The translations under genes were made by a program, and so were the position numbers. The notes below the pieces were generated by a model. It ran no database searches and was not told the DNA's origin. It saw only the letters and a program-made list of their open reading frames with translations. Shown piece after piece: positions 45,829-55,643 of a stretch of DNA of 64,000 nucleotides. The stretch comes from Irregularibacter muris (GTDB taxonomy: Bacteria > Bacillota > Clostridia > Eubacteriales > Garciellaceae). Position 1 is the first letter of the stretch; each line of letters starts with the position of its first letter. The stretch spans positions 394,808 to 458,807 of the forward strand of contig NZ_JANKAS010000001.1 in the NCBI RefSeq assembly GCF_024622505.1, read 5' to 3'.

Positions 45829-46836
45829 ATGAAAAAAATGAAATTTGTTACGTTATTGCTTTGTTTAGCGCTGATTATTTCCTTTGCCATGGGATGCAGT
45901 GGAGGAGACTCTACTCCAGGGAGTAATGAGGGAGGCGCAGGAAGTCCTGTATTCTTATCCTTGGCCACTGGTGGTACATCAGGAACTTATTTTCCATTGG
46001 GGGGAGCACTTGCTAATATCATTACGAATAATGTAGACAATGTAAAAGCACAGGCAGAAGCTACCGGTGCCTCAGTAGAAAATGCTACCCTAATACAAAA
46101 AAAGGAAAGCGATTTAGCTTTAATACAAAATGATATTGCTTTTTATGCAGCAACTGGAACAGTATTACAAAAATTTATTGATGAAGGTCAATATGACAAT
46201 CTAAAGGGTTTAGCAATACTATATCCAGAGGTTATTCAATTGGTTGCAGCCAAGGATTCAGGCATTACCAGTGTTACTGATTTGGCAGGAAAAAAAGTTG
46301 CTGTTGGTGCACCGGGTTCTGGGACTGAAGCCAATGCAAAACAAATTTTAGAGGCCTATGGGCTTAGCTTTGATGATTTAGGCAAGATAGATCCTTTATC
46401 CTTTGCGGAAGCAGCTGAACAATTAAAAAACAAACAGATTGATGCAGCTTTTGTAACTGCGGGTATTCCTACTGCTGCAATTACAGAGGTATCCACAGTG
46501 ACAGATATAGTAATTGTACCAATAGAGACAGACAAGATTAAAACCTTGCAAGAAGAATATCCCTTCTATACCGAAGTGACTATACCTGGAGGATCCTATA
46601 AAGGACAAGATGAAGATATAACTACAGCAGCTGTCATGGCAATGTTAGCTGTACGAGGGGACTTAGATGAAGATGTGGTTTTTAATATAACAAAATCAAT
46701 ATTTGAACATACAGATGAACTAGGAAGTGTACATGAAAAAGGCAAATTAATTAAGGTAGAGGATGCAAATACTGGAATGTCCATTGATTTACATCCTGGA
46801 GCTTTAAAATATTATCAGGAAAAAGGAGTTAAATAG
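45829..46836 (+). CDS. TAXI-family TRAP transporter solute receptor (lipoprotein)
   Basis: The 335-residue extracytoplasmic receptor has a lipoprotein signal peptide with lipobox FAMGC (C23) and a low-complexity linker. The TAXI domain follows, with FLSLATGGTSGTYFPLGGAL, NVKAQAEATGASVENATLI, KKVAVGAPGSGTEANAKQIL and DAAFVTAGIPTAAI. TAXI receptors feed carboxylate or amino-acid-like substrates to DctQM-type permeases; the substrate is unknown. ATG 45829 follows AAAGGGGGAATT; the longer frame from 45793 has no ribosome site. First gene of a three-gene operon. Confidence 0.93.
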   Translation: MKKMKFVTLLLCLALIISFAMGCSGGDSTPGSNEGGAGSPVFLSLATGGTSGTYFPLGGALANIITNNVDNVKAQAEATGASVENATLIQKKESDLALIQNDIAFYAATGTVLQKFIDEGQYDNLKGLAILYPEVIQLVAAKDSGITSVTDLAGKKVAVGAPGSGTEANAKQILEAYGLSFDDLGKIDPLSFAEAAEQLKNKQIDAAFVTAGIPTAAITEVSTVTDIVIVPIETDKIKTLQEEYPFYTEVTIPGGSYKGQDEDITTAAVMAMLAVRGDLDEDVVFNITKSIFEHTDELGSVHEKGKLIKVEDANTGMSIDLHPGALKYYQEKGVK

Positions 46837-46894
46837 GGAATTGATTTGAAAGAAATGGAGGGACGGGTATTGGATTTCCAATACCCGACTACTT

Positions 46895-47386
46895 ATGAAA
46901 AGATATATTTATGGCCTAATCATTATTTTTTTTATTTTAGGACTATTTCTTCCCATTCATAGATTAATGATAATTGATCAAAAGAATGGAAAAATCATAA
47001 AAAGTTTTCCTGTCAAAAACGGAGAAAAATTTACAGTTTGTTTTACCCATTCGGTTGAGCGGACACCATGGTATGAGATTTACTATATAGAAAATAACAA
47101 TGAAATATTTTTAAAAGAAACCATATTCTTTTCCTATGGAGCAGGATTACCTGCAACAACAGAATATAAATTTTCTTTAGGAAAAGAGGGTATGAACATT
47201 ACCAATTACAATCAAAAAATAGAACCATTGATTTATAGAGTAGGGGCTGTGATTGCTGATCACAGACTAATGATAAAAAATAAAGAAATACACTTAAATG
47301 AGATAACTAAACCATTTAATCCTGTTCTTATACAAGCCAAAAAAATGCCTATATACGAATATTTAATAAAGGAGGTTAAAAAATGA
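46895..47386 (+). CDS. DUF1850 protein of TAXI transporter operon
   Basis: The 163-residue protein has an N-terminal membrane segment (IYGLIIIFFILGLFLPI) and the DUF1850 pattern FTVCFTHSVERTPWYEIYYI, FSYGAGLPA and DHRLMIKNKEIHLNEI. DUF1850 proteins are encoded between TAXI receptors and fused permeases, probably as accessory outer-face proteins. Its end overlaps the permease start by four bases, so translation is coupled. Confidence 0.88.
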   Translation: MKRYIYGLIIIFFILGLFLPIHRLMIIDQKNGKIIKSFPVKNGEKFTVCFTHSVERTPWYEIYYIENNNEIFLKETIFFSYGAGLPATTEYKFSLGKEGMNITNYNQKIEPLIYRVGAVIADHRLMIKNKEIHLNEITKPFNPVLIQAKKMPIYEYLIKEVKK

Positions 47387-49419
47387 GTAGTAATGCCAAT
47401 AATAAAAATGAATTGCTAATGACCGATGCCATAGAGGCAGAACATCATGTAGAAGATCTATTAGAAAAATTTGATAAAGAAGAAGGAAATAAACGTAAGT
47501 TAATCGGCAAAGTTGGATTGATCATTACTTTGATGGCTATTGCAATGTCCATATTTCACCTATATACATCTGCCTTTGGTACTTTACTGGCAGTAAAGCA
47601 AAGGGCACTGCATTTAGTGTTTACTGTGGCTCTAGGATTTCTAATATACCCTTTTTCTAAGAAGGCTTCCAAAAATAAAATTCCATTTTATGATTATATT
47701 CTATGTGCATTAGGAGTAACTGTTTTCGGTTATCTAATTATAAACTTTCAAGGGATTGTAGCTAAAGGAGGGCAAGCTGATTCCATAGATCTTATATTTG
47801 GAAGTTTGGCTATTTTACTTATCTTGGAAGTCACGAGAAGGTCTGTGGGACCTGAATTACCCATTGTAGCCATTATCTTTTTAATTTATGCCAGTAAATT
47901 AGGCCCTAATTTCCCAGGCCTTTTAGCTCACAGGGGATATAGTTTTGAAAGAATTATTTCTCATATGTACCTTACTACTGAGGGAATATTGGGAACACCC
48001 GTAGGAGTTTCCGCTACCTTTGTATTCATGTTTATTCTCTTTGGTGCATTTTTAGATAAAACCGGTGTAGGAGGATTTTTTATTGATTTAGCTTATGCCT
48101 TGACGGGAAGTCTAAGCAGTGGTCCGGCTATGACGGCTGTGGTTGCCAGTGGATTTATGGGATCCATATCTGGAAGTTCTGTGGCCAATACAGTTACAAC
48201 CGGAGCCTTCACCATTCCATTGATGAAAAAAGTAGGATATAAACCCTATTTTGCTGGTGCTGTAGAAGCTACAGCTTCTACAGGAGGCCAAATTATGCCA
48301 CCAGTTATGGGAGCGGCAGCATTCATCATGGCAGAATTTACAGGGATTCCCTATGTTAAAATTATTGCTTCGGCAGCAATTCCTGCTATATTATATTACA
48401 TGGCCGTGGGTACTATGGTTCATTTAGAAGCAAAAAAATTAGGTTTGAAGGGTTTACCAAAATCAGAGCTTCCAAAGTTAGGAAGTGTGATGAAAAGTCA
48501 GGGGTATTTATTAATCCCTCTAGTTACCATTGTGTTTTTCTTGATTAAAGGGTATACGCCTTTATATTCAGCTTTTTGGTCCATTATTATATCTGTAGTG
48601 ATAGCGACCATTGCATCCTTGATCAAAAAAGATGGAAGTTTTAATGTTAAAGCCTTTATTGATGCCTTAGAACAAGGAGCTAAAAGCTCTATATCTGTTG
48701 CGGCTGCATGTGCAACTGCTGGGATCGTAGTAGGGGTTGTTACCCTTACGGGATTGGGATTAAATATTGCTAACATGATTGTAACCCTTGCTGGTGGTAA
48801 GTTATTTTTGACCTTGTTATTTACCATGATTGCCTCTATTATCCTAGGCATGGGATTACCAACTACAGCAAAATATATTGTTTTGGCCACTATGGCAGTA
48901 CCAGCATTGACTACATTAAATGTTAATCTAATGGCTGCCCATCTATTTATTTTATATTTTGGAGTAGTAGCGGATATTACCCCTCCTGTGGCCCTGGCAG
49001 CCTATGCGGGATCTGGTATTGCTGGCGCCAATGCCATGAAAACAGGTTTTCAGGCTGTGAAATTGGCCTTAGCCGCCTTTGTAGTGCCCTATATATTTGC
49101 CTATAATCCGGCATTGCTGCTAATTAAAAAAGGTACGATCATTGAAAATGGGGTCATTCAATATGCAACATTCCTAGAAATTCTTCCTGTAATCTTTACA
49201 GCCATTTTAGGCATTATATGCTTGGCTAGTGCAGTAGAAAATTATTTAATTACAGAGAGTAAATTTTATGAAAGGATACCGATGTTAGGTGCTTCATTGG
49301 CCCTTTTATATCCTGAAATGATTTCTGATATCATTGGTATTGTTGTTTTAGCCTTTGTGATTATCTCTCAAACAATGCGTAAAAAGAAATTAAATAAAAA
49401 GGCAGCATCTTTAGCATAA
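47383..49419 (+). CDS. TRAP transporter fused permease (DctQM, TAXI type)
   Basis: The 678-residue polytopic membrane protein joins the small (DctQ-like) and large (DctM-like) TRAP subunits, as usual for the TAXI group. The large part has GSISGSSVANTVTTGAFTIP, EATASTGGQIMPPVMGAAAF and GMGLPTTAKYIV, the repeated sodium/substrate-site loops of DctM. It should import the receptor's ligand using a sodium gradient. It overlaps the DUF1850 gene by four bases (ATGA-type) and ends at a terminator. Confidence 0.95.
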   Translation: MSSNANNKNELLMTDAIEAEHHVEDLLEKFDKEEGNKRKLIGKVGLIITLMAIAMSIFHLYTSAFGTLLAVKQRALHLVFTVALGFLIYPFSKKASKNKIPFYDYILCALGVTVFGYLIINFQGIVAKGGQADSIDLIFGSLAILLILEVTRRSVGPELPIVAIIFLIYASKLGPNFPGLLAHRGYSFERIISHMYLTTEGILGTPVGVSATFVFMFILFGAFLDKTGVGGFFIDLAYALTGSLSSGPAMTAVVASGFMGSISGSSVANTVTTGAFTIPLMKKVGYKPYFAGAVEATASTGGQIMPPVMGAAAFIMAEFTGIPYVKIIASAAIPAILYYMAVGTMVHLEAKKLGLKGLPKSELPKLGSVMKSQGYLLIPLVTIVFFLIKGYTPLYSAFWSIIISVVIATIASLIKKDGSFNVKAFIDALEQGAKSSISVAAACATAGIVVGVVTLTGLGLNIANMIVTLAGGKLFLTLLFTMIASIILGMGLPTTAKYIVLATMAVPALTTLNVNLMAAHLFILYFGVVADITPPVALAAYAGSGIAGANAMKTGFQAVKLALAAFVVPYIFAYNPALLLIKKGTIIENGVIQYATFLEILPVIFTAILGIICLASAVENYLITESKFYERIPMLGASLALLYPEMISDIIGIVVLAFVIISQTMRKKKLNKKAASLA

Positions 49420-49423
49420 ACCT

Positions 49424-49462
49424 GCAAGCTTCAGTAGAAAATACTGAAGCTTGTTTTATTTT
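49424..49462 (+). terminator. Terminator after TAXI TRAP operon
   Basis: CAAGCTTCAGTA pairs with TACTGAAGCTTG around GAAAA, then TTTTATTTT. Confidence 0.9.
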
Positions 49463-49466
49463 ATAA

Positions 49467-49543
49467 TAGAAAAATTCATCTCGTACGTAAGGGAGTAAGC
49501 TTTTCTATTTCACTAGGGCGACGATGGTCACTTTGTTGTATAA
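49467..49543 (+). repeat. Structured repeat element, copy 2
   Basis: Related to 17362-17438 over its whole length. The closing stem ATAGAAAA (49466-49473) pairs with TTTTCTAT (49501-49508). The GACGATGGTC hairpin replaces GCGATAGTCGC of copy 1. It lies just after a terminator, as copy 1 does, and about 94 bases before the next gene. Confidence 0.5.
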
Positions 49544-49636
49544 TAAGAATATGGTACTATATAAAGGGTAAATATGATATAGAATCTCACTTGTGCTAAA
49601 ATTATAGTAATCACAGGAAGAAGGGGAGTTAGAGAC

Positions 49637-51034
49637 GTGTATAAAAAAACAATTACTCTAGTATTTGTACTCAGTATTATGGCATTTGTGATGGGTTGTA
49701 ATAATACCAACAAAATACAGCAGGTTAGTGATTTTTCCATCCAGTATTTAGACATACAGGACAATAAATTTATTGTCAACAATGATGTCACTATGCGCGT
49801 TGAAGCTCCTAAAGCTAGCAATGTACAGCTGTATATGCAAGACCAGGGACAGGAAAGGACAGAAGAAGTAATAGAAGGAAAGAAGTCTGGCAACCAGTGG
49901 AATTTTGATTATCAGAATACCCACCCTTTTACTAAGGAAGTATGGATTGTTGCCCATTATGATGAAGAAAAAATAGTTACAGAAAAGAAGGTAATTACCA
50001 ATCAAACCCAATCCTATGAAAGTATGTTTGAAAGTATAATTCCCATAACAGAAAATTTTACGAATGACTTTATCCTTTCCAAGCAAAAAATAAATTTAAA
50101 CGCCTTAGGATGGATAGATGAAAAGAGAATATTAGCACAGGAAGACAATGCACTAATTTCATATCATTTTGATGACAATACCAAGGATATTCTTATTGAA
50201 GAGGGATGGAACATTTATCCTAATCGGAATATGGAAAAAGTCATTTATCAAGATGCCAAAGGCTTAAATATTTTTGATATTAAAACCAAAGAAACAAAAC
50301 AGATATTTAAGCCCAAAGAGCATCAGCTAATAAAAAATTTAACATGGTCTCGAAATAATAAGGAAGTTATTCTTTATACGGTAGAGAATCAAAAAGAGGA
50401 ATTTTATCTTATTAATTTACAGTCAGGGAATAGGAGTACTCTAAATAATATTGCCAAGGAAGGATATACCATAGAACAATTAATTTACTTAAATAATGGG
50501 TATTTATTTGCTTTGGCAAATATTCATGCTGGAACAGGAGATAGTGGGGAAGAGGAAACTACTACGGGATTGTTGGCTATAAATATTTATTCTGGGAAAA
50601 TAAAAAACCTTACTCCTCAATTACAGTCTATGGACGAAATCGGGATTCTCAGTCAAGTTAATGAAAATGAATTTTTGGTGAGATTATCTTCCAAATTTAT
50701 GTCAGAGGAAGAGATTGTATCTGAAAATAATATATATCTGCTAAACACCCAAAGTAGAAAACTAAAAACTGTAAAAAGCAACATTGATTTTCCCTATGTA
50801 TATCAATTGTCTCATCAAAAGGATTCATATATTTATTTAAAAAACCTTGATAATGATCGGGAACAATTAGATGGAAAAGTTATTGTATTTGGTGAAGGAG
50901 CATCAAAGGAAAAAGAAATTTTAAAATCAGCTCCCTACTATCCAAAAACATTTTACTGGTCTCCTGGGGGAGAAAGGGTATTGTTTTATATAGATGGAAC
51001 CCAGGAATTATATTGTATTAGTAAAAAAAGCTAG
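49637..51034 (+). CDS. Putative lipoprotein, beta-propeller-like
   Basis: The 465-residue protein has a lipoprotein signal with lipobox FVMGC (C21). The rest resembles TolB/WD40-like propellers, with repeated short units such as LTWSRNNKEVILYTVENQKE, LINLQSGNRSTLNNIAK and FYWSPGGERVLFYIDGTQEL. I do not recognise a specific family. It is likely anchored on the outer face of the membrane. The GTG start 49637 has GAAGGGGAG about ten bases upstream. Single gene with its own terminator. Confidence 0.75.
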   Translation: MYKKTITLVFVLSIMAFVMGCNNTNKIQQVSDFSIQYLDIQDNKFIVNNDVTMRVEAPKASNVQLYMQDQGQERTEEVIEGKKSGNQWNFDYQNTHPFTKEVWIVAHYDEEKIVTEKKVITNQTQSYESMFESIIPITENFTNDFILSKQKINLNALGWIDEKRILAQEDNALISYHFDDNTKDILIEEGWNIYPNRNMEKVIYQDAKGLNIFDIKTKETKQIFKPKEHQLIKNLTWSRNNKEVILYTVENQKEEFYLINLQSGNRSTLNNIAKEGYTIEQLIYLNNGYLFALANIHAGTGDSGEEETTTGLLAINIYSGKIKNLTPQLQSMDEIGILSQVNENEFLVRLSSKFMSEEEIVSENNIYLLNTQSRKLKTVKSNIDFPYVYQLSHQKDSYIYLKNLDNDREQLDGKVIVFGEGASKEKEILKSAPYYPKTFYWSPGGERVLFYIDGTQELYCISKKS

Positions 51035-51062
51035 TGGATATCTAATCCACTAGCTTTTTTTA
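51029..51062 (+). terminator. Terminator after lipoprotein gene
   Basis: GCTAGTGGAT pairs with ATCCACTAGC around ATCTA, then TTTTTTT. Confidence 0.92.
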
Positions 51063-51221
51063 TCAATACGACCAAAATTGTTCCTCTAAACTTCATAAAA
51101 ATAAAAATATAATAAAGAATAAGAAAAGAAATATTAAAAACATATATTTAATGAAAATGAAATATAACTATGATATTATAAAAAGATGAAAAACAGCTTG
51201 CTATAAAAGGAGATTGGAATT

Positions 51222-52190
51222 ATGGATCACCATAAAATCATCAATAGTATTGAGAACAATATCCAATTGTGTAACATAGAAAAGGTAGAAGCATTAAAGG
51301 CCATAGGAAGAATAAACGCAAAGATGATACGAGCTTCAATGGATATTCCCAACTTTTCTAAATCTATTTATGATGGATTTGCTATTCATGAAGAGGATTA
51401 TTATAGCTTGAGTAAGAATGATACTCTGACCTTAGAAATGCTAGGAGGAATTGGAGCTGGTCATTTTGTTAACCAGCCAGTACAACCGGGTACTACATTT
51501 TACATAATGACAGGTGCTGAGATACCTAAGGATACAAAATATATTGTCCCCCATGAAAGAGTAAAAATTTTTGGAAATAAAATAATGATTAAACAAATAA
51601 ACCCACAATTAAAAACCATCTCTTATCAAGGAGAACAATGGAAAAAAGGAGAAGTAGTTGCAAGGGAAAATCAAACTATTGATAGAAAAACAATATTTGA
51701 TATTACTAATCAAGGATATCAGTATATAGATGTATATAAAGTCCCCAAGGTTGTAATTATTTCTACGGGTGATGAAGTAAAAACAGTGGGGAGTGCATGG
51801 GAAAGAGGAACGATTTATAATAGCACTAGTTATGCTATAGCAGCAGATATTATTGAATATAAAGGAGAAGTTATTGCCATAGACCATGTAGAAGATAATC
51901 TAATAAACATTGTAAAAATAATTAACAAATGGCTTGATCATGCAGATATTATTATTACTACTGGAGGAATGGCAGATGGAAAATATGATTATACGAAAGA
52001 TCTACACAAGCATTTTCCCACAAAGATTATCTATGCTGAAATCAAGAAAAATCCTAGAATAATTATTAGCAAACTAGGGGGAAAGTGGATTATTAATTTA
52101 TCGGGTAGTCCTAGAGCTACCTTTGCTTCTTTAGATCATGTAATTATTCCTTTATTGAAAAAAATGATGGGTTTGGATATGATGAATTAG
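51222..52190 (+). CDS. Short MoeA-like protein
   Basis: The 322-residue protein follows MoeA (molybdopterin molybdotransferase) through domains I-III: KVEALKAIGRINAKMIRASM, IPNFSKSIYDGFAIHEED, GTTFYIMTGAEIPKDTKYIV and VVIISTGDEVK, then ITTGGMADGKYDYTKD. The C-terminal domain IV (about 80 residues) is absent, and the usual GxPGNPVS loop is replaced by NLSGSPRATF. So it may not be a working MoeA and could have another role. No other cofactor genes adjoin it. A Gate-domain pair follows 38 bases downstream. Confidence 0.78.
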   Translation: MDHHKIINSIENNIQLCNIEKVEALKAIGRINAKMIRASMDIPNFSKSIYDGFAIHEEDYYSLSKNDTLTLEMLGGIGAGHFVNQPVQPGTTFYIMTGAEIPKDTKYIVPHERVKIFGNKIMIKQINPQLKTISYQGEQWKKGEVVARENQTIDRKTIFDITNQGYQYIDVYKVPKVVIISTGDEVKTVGSAWERGTIYNSTSYAIAADIIEYKGEVIAIDHVEDNLINIVKIINKWLDHADIIITTGGMADGKYDYTKDLHKHFPTKIIYAEIKKNPRIIISKLGGKWIINLSGSPRATFASLDHVIIPLLKKMMGLDMMN

Positions 52191-52228
52191 GCGAACTAAA
52201 TAAAATTTGATGCTAGGGGAGGAAAAAA

Positions 52229-52642
52229 ATGATAGAAATAGTACAAGGAGGAGTAAAAAAAGGGATAATCACTACTTGGCAACTGACAAAAGCGGTGATT
52301 CCTATATATATTGTGATAACCTTTTTAAATCATACACCGATAATTTCCATTATTGCAGGATATTTTGAACCTCTATTACAATTTTTAGGACTACCGGGGG
52401 AAGCGGCCTTGGTATTGGTCATGGGCAATCTTATTAGTCCTTATGCTGCCGTTGGAAGCATACCAGCATTAAATTTTTCTATTAAGGAAATAACAATTTT
52501 GACCTTAATGCTGTCCTTTTCCCATTCTTTATTATTAGAATCAGCGGTTGTTAAAAAAATGGGAGGGAGCCTTTCTAAAATAAATATCCTTAGAGTCGGT
52601 ATGGCAGTTTTTAGTGCTTTAATATTAAATATCTTATGGTAA
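52229..52642 (+). CDS. Gate-domain (nucleoside-recognition) membrane protein 1
   Basis: The 137-residue protein has about four membrane segments and the Gate/nucleoside-recognition pattern FLGLPGEAALVLVMGNLISP with YAAVGSIPAL, ending in ALILNILW. Proteins of this fold often occur as pairs (for example SpmA/SpmB, YjiG/YjiH); the substrate is unknown. AGGGGAGG precedes ATG 52229. It is followed directly by a second Gate-domain gene. Confidence 0.78.
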   Translation: MIEIVQGGVKKGIITTWQLTKAVIPIYIVITFLNHTPIISIIAGYFEPLLQFLGLPGEAALVLVMGNLISPYAAVGSIPALNFSIKEITILTLMLSFSHSLLLESAVVKKMGGSLSKINILRVGMAVFSALILNILW

Positions 52643-52665
52643 ATAATAATAAGGGAGAAATGAAT

Positions 52666-53175
52666 ATGCATTTTTTTGATGCCTCTATTAGCAGTATTTT
52701 GAAAGAAGGTTTGTTGGGGAGTGCTTCTACAATATTAAATATGGTTTTGATTATCCTTCCATTGATGGTGGTTTTAGAATTTGCTAGATATTATCAATGG
52801 ATTGATAAATTAACCCCTATTTTTGCCCCTATATTGAAAAAAATAGGATTAGGTAACCAAGCAACTTTTCCTCTGTTGGTGGGTATATCCTTTGGCATTC
52901 TCTATGGATCTGGAATTATGATAGATAGTGTAGAAGAAGGTGAAGTAAATAAAAGGGAAGTATCTCTTATTCTGATATTTCTGGTTGCCTGTCATGCTAT
53001 ATTTGAGGATACATTTATATTTTGGACAGTAGGGGGGAATTTTCCCATATTATTTTTTGGAAGGTTAATAGGAGCCTATTTATTGACATGGATTTTTTCA
53101 AAAATAATAAAAGATGAAGCAGAAATAAATGAGCCTAGCTGCTTAAAACAAATGAAAATGAGTGAAAGTGAATAA
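52666..53175 (+). CDS. Gate-domain (nucleoside-recognition) membrane protein 2
   Basis: The protein (169 residues) has several membrane segments (TILNMVLIILPLMVVLEFAR, ISFGILYGSGIMIDSVEEGE, and a last one near LIGAYLLTWIFSKII). It pairs with the preceding Gate protein, and the two together probably form one transporter-like unit. ATG 52666 is preferred for its spacing from AAGGGAG; ATG 52660 and 52636 are alternatives. 52636 would overlap the first gene. Confidence 0.75.
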   Translation: MHFFDASISSILKEGLLGSASTILNMVLIILPLMVVLEFARYYQWIDKLTPIFAPILKKIGLGNQATFPLLVGISFGILYGSGIMIDSVEEGEVNKREVSLILIFLVACHAIFEDTFIFWTVGGNFPILFFGRLIGAYLLTWIFSKIIKDEAEINEPSCLKQMKMSESE

Positions 53176-53198
53176 TATTTATTGAAAGGACGTTTCTC

Positions 53199-54362
53199 AT
53201 GCAAGAAATATATCTAGATAATAGTGCTACAACAAGACCCTTAGATGATGTGATAGAAATCATGGTTGAATATTATAAAAATGAATATGGTAACCCTTCC
53301 TCCCTACATAAAAAAGGTATAGAAGCTGAGCGAGGTATCAAATATGCCAGAAAAGAAATTGCTGATTTTCTTAAAGTAGGGGAAAATGAAATTGTATTTA
53401 CCTCAGGTGGCACTGAAGGCAACAATATTGCTATTAGAGGTACGGTTATTCGAAATAAAAGGAGAGGAAAACATATTATCACTTCTACAATTGAGCATCC
53501 CTCGGTATTAAATGTTTTTAAGGCTTTGGAAAAAGAGGGATTTGAAGTGAGTTATTTACCAGTAAATCATCAAGGTCAAATCAATCTTGAGGAATTAAAA
53601 GGTACCCTAAGAAAAGACACTATATTTGTAAGCATGATGATGGTGAATAATGAAATAGGGACCATCCAACCCATTAAAAAGATTGGTCGTATCATCAAAG
53701 AACACAATCCTCAATGCATATTCCATGTAGATGGGGTGCAAGCCTTTAGTAAGGTGCCCTGTTATCCTAAGGAATGGGCCATTGATTTATTGACAATAAG
53801 TAGTCATAAGATTCATGGACCCAAGGGGGTAGGAGCTCTTTTTATCAATAAAAATATCTTATTAAGTCCTTTAACTATAGGGGGAGGACAGGAGAGTGGG
53901 TTGCGTTCTGGTACTGAAAATGTCCCCGGTATTGTGGGATTAGGTAAGGCTGTGGAGAGTCTAAAGGATCAGTTTAACGAAAAAAGATCTTATTTATATG
54001 ATTTGAGAGAAAAAACTAAATACAGAATTATCCATGAGATACCCCAGGCGGTGATAAACGGACCAGATAGTCCTGAGGAGGTAGCTCCTCACATTTTGAG
54101 TGTTTCCTTCAAAGATATAAAGGGGGAGGTTTTGCTACACTCTTTAGAACAATTGGGGATTTATGTCTCTACTGGCTCGGCATGTTCTTCCAAGGATAAA
54201 GGGCAAAGTCATGTGCTAAAAAATATTGGACTTTCAAAGGATTTACTAATGGGAACTATACGGATTAGTTTTTCCTCATATAATACGATAGAAGAAATGG
54301 AAACCTTTATTAAAATATTAAAAGAAAATATAGTCACTTTAAGAAGAATTATTGGGAGGTAA
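53199..54362 (+). CDS. Cysteine desulfurase (NifS/IscS family)
   Basis: The 387-residue PLP enzyme takes sulfur from cysteine. The start YLDNSATTRPLDDVIEIM is typical. The PLP lysine is K204 (SSHKIHGPKG) and the persulfide cysteine is C329 in STGSACSS. It lies five bases before thiI, the B. subtilis NifZ-ThiI arrangement, so its likely job is to supply persulfide for 4-thiouridine in tRNA rather than general iron-sulfur assembly. A weak GAAAGGA site precedes ATG 53199. Confidence 0.93.
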   Translation: MQEIYLDNSATTRPLDDVIEIMVEYYKNEYGNPSSLHKKGIEAERGIKYARKEIADFLKVGENEIVFTSGGTEGNNIAIRGTVIRNKRRGKHIITSTIEHPSVLNVFKALEKEGFEVSYLPVNHQGQINLEELKGTLRKDTIFVSMMMVNNEIGTIQPIKKIGRIIKEHNPQCIFHVDGVQAFSKVPCYPKEWAIDLLTISSHKIHGPKGVGALFINKNILLSPLTIGGGQESGLRSGTENVPGIVGLGKAVESLKDQFNEKRSYLYDLREKTKYRIIHEIPQAVINGPDSPEEVAPHILSVSFKDIKGEVLLHSLEQLGIYVSTGSACSSKDKGQSHVLKNIGLSKDLLMGTIRISFSSYNTIEEMETFIKILKENIVTLRRIIGR

Positions 54363-54367
54363 ATACT

Positions 54368-55528
54368 ATGGAGAAGGTTATACTTGTACGATACGGAGAG
54401 ATTAGTTTAAAAGGTTTAAATCGTTCCTACTTTATGGACAAACTATTAAAGAATATGAAGGCGTCTTTAGCGAAGTTTCAGAGAGTAAAGTTTCAAAAAA
54501 TTCAGGGAAGATTTTTATTAACATGTGCAAATGAGGATGTAGAAGACATCATTTCATCCCTAAAAAATGTATTTGGTGTAATATCTATTAGTCCGGCCTA
54601 TAGGATAGATAATGATATGGATAGGTTAAAGGAAGTAGCTCTTACAATAATGAAGGAAAAAGAAGAAGAGATAAAAACCTTTAAGGTGGAGAGTAAAAGG
54701 GGAAACAAATCCTTCCCTCTTGAATCACCAGAAATCAGTAGAAATATAGGAGGGTATATTTTACATCACACGGAAAATCTAAAGGTAGATGTGCACCAGC
54801 CAGATATAAAATTATACATTGAAGTTAGAGAAAATACTTATGTCTATAATGAAATTATTCCGGCGGCAGGAGGCTTGCCTGTAGGATCTAATGGTAAAGC
54901 AGCTTTACTGATATCTGGAGGGATAGATAGTCCAGTTGCTGGCTATATGATAGCAAAACGGGGGGTGGAATTAATAGCTGTCCACTACCATAGTTTCCCA
55001 TTCACCAGTGAAAGAGCCAAAGAAAAAGTAATTGATCTAGCAAGAATACTTACCCAATATTCTGGACCCATTAAATTATTTATTGTACCCTTTACCAAGA
55101 TACAAACGGAAATTGGCCAAAAATGCAAAGAACGTCAAACCACATTAATTATGAGAAGGTTTATGATGAAGATCGCAGAAGAAATTGCCAGATGTGAAGG
55201 TGCTCAGGCACTGATTACTGGGGAAAGCGTAGGTCAAGTAGCTAGCCAAACTTTGGAGAGTTTAAATGTCACGAATTCGGCGGTATCTATGCCAGTATTT
55301 AGACCGTTAATTGGTATGGATAAGCAGGAAATTATGGATATTGCCCACAAAATAGATACCTACAATACATCAATATTACCCTATGAAGACTGTTGTACTG
55401 TATTTGTACCAAAGCATCCAGAAACAAAGCCAAAACTAGAAAAAATTATATTATCTGAGGAAATTTTAGATACGGATGCCTTAATAGAGGAAGCAATTGC
55501 AGGAGTAGAAATTATAAATTTACCTTAA
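54368..55528 (+). CDS. thiI: tRNA 4-thiouridine synthase ThiI
   Basis: ThiI adenylates U8 of tRNA and inserts sulfur. The 386-residue protein has the N-terminal ferredoxin-like and THUMP domains (LVRYGEISLKGLNRSYF, KIQGRFLLT) and the PP-loop ATPase with SGGIDS (183-188). There is no C-terminal rhodanese domain, as in B. subtilis ThiI, which works with a dedicated desulfurase. That enzyme is encoded immediately upstream. GGGAGG precedes ATG 54368. Confidence 0.95.
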   Translation: MEKVILVRYGEISLKGLNRSYFMDKLLKNMKASLAKFQRVKFQKIQGRFLLTCANEDVEDIISSLKNVFGVISISPAYRIDNDMDRLKEVALTIMKEKEEEIKTFKVESKRGNKSFPLESPEISRNIGGYILHHTENLKVDVHQPDIKLYIEVRENTYVYNEIIPAAGGLPVGSNGKAALLISGGIDSPVAGYMIAKRGVELIAVHYHSFPFTSERAKEKVIDLARILTQYSGPIKLFIVPFTKIQTEIGQKCKERQTTLIMRRFMMKIAEEIARCEGAQALITGESVGQVASQTLESLNVTNSAVSMPVFRPLIGMDKQEIMDIAHKIDTYNTSILPYEDCCTVFVPKHPETKPKLEKIILSEEILDTDALIEEAIAGVEIINLP

Positions 55529-55556
55529 AAAGAGAATTATATTCTCTTTTTTACTT
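55527..55556 (+). terminator. Terminator after nifS-thiI
   Basis: AAAAGAGAAT pairs with ATTCTCTTTT, followed by more T residues. Confidence 0.85.
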
Positions 55557-55565
55557 TTTGCGACA

Positions 55566-55594
55566 AAAGGATACAAAATTCTTTGAAGGAGAAA
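55566..55594 (+). promoter_or_regulatory. Candidate sigma-H promoter of spoIIA
   Basis: AAAGGATAC (55566-55574; consensus RNAGGAWWW, one mismatch), a 13-base spacer and GGAGAAA (55588-55594; consensus RNNGAAW). spoIIA is sigma-H dependent in other endospore formers, so position and sequence agree. Confidence 0.55.
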
Positions 55595-55643
55595 TTATAT
55601 TTTTAGAGAAGATATTAGGGAATAGAAGTTAGGAGGGAAAAAG

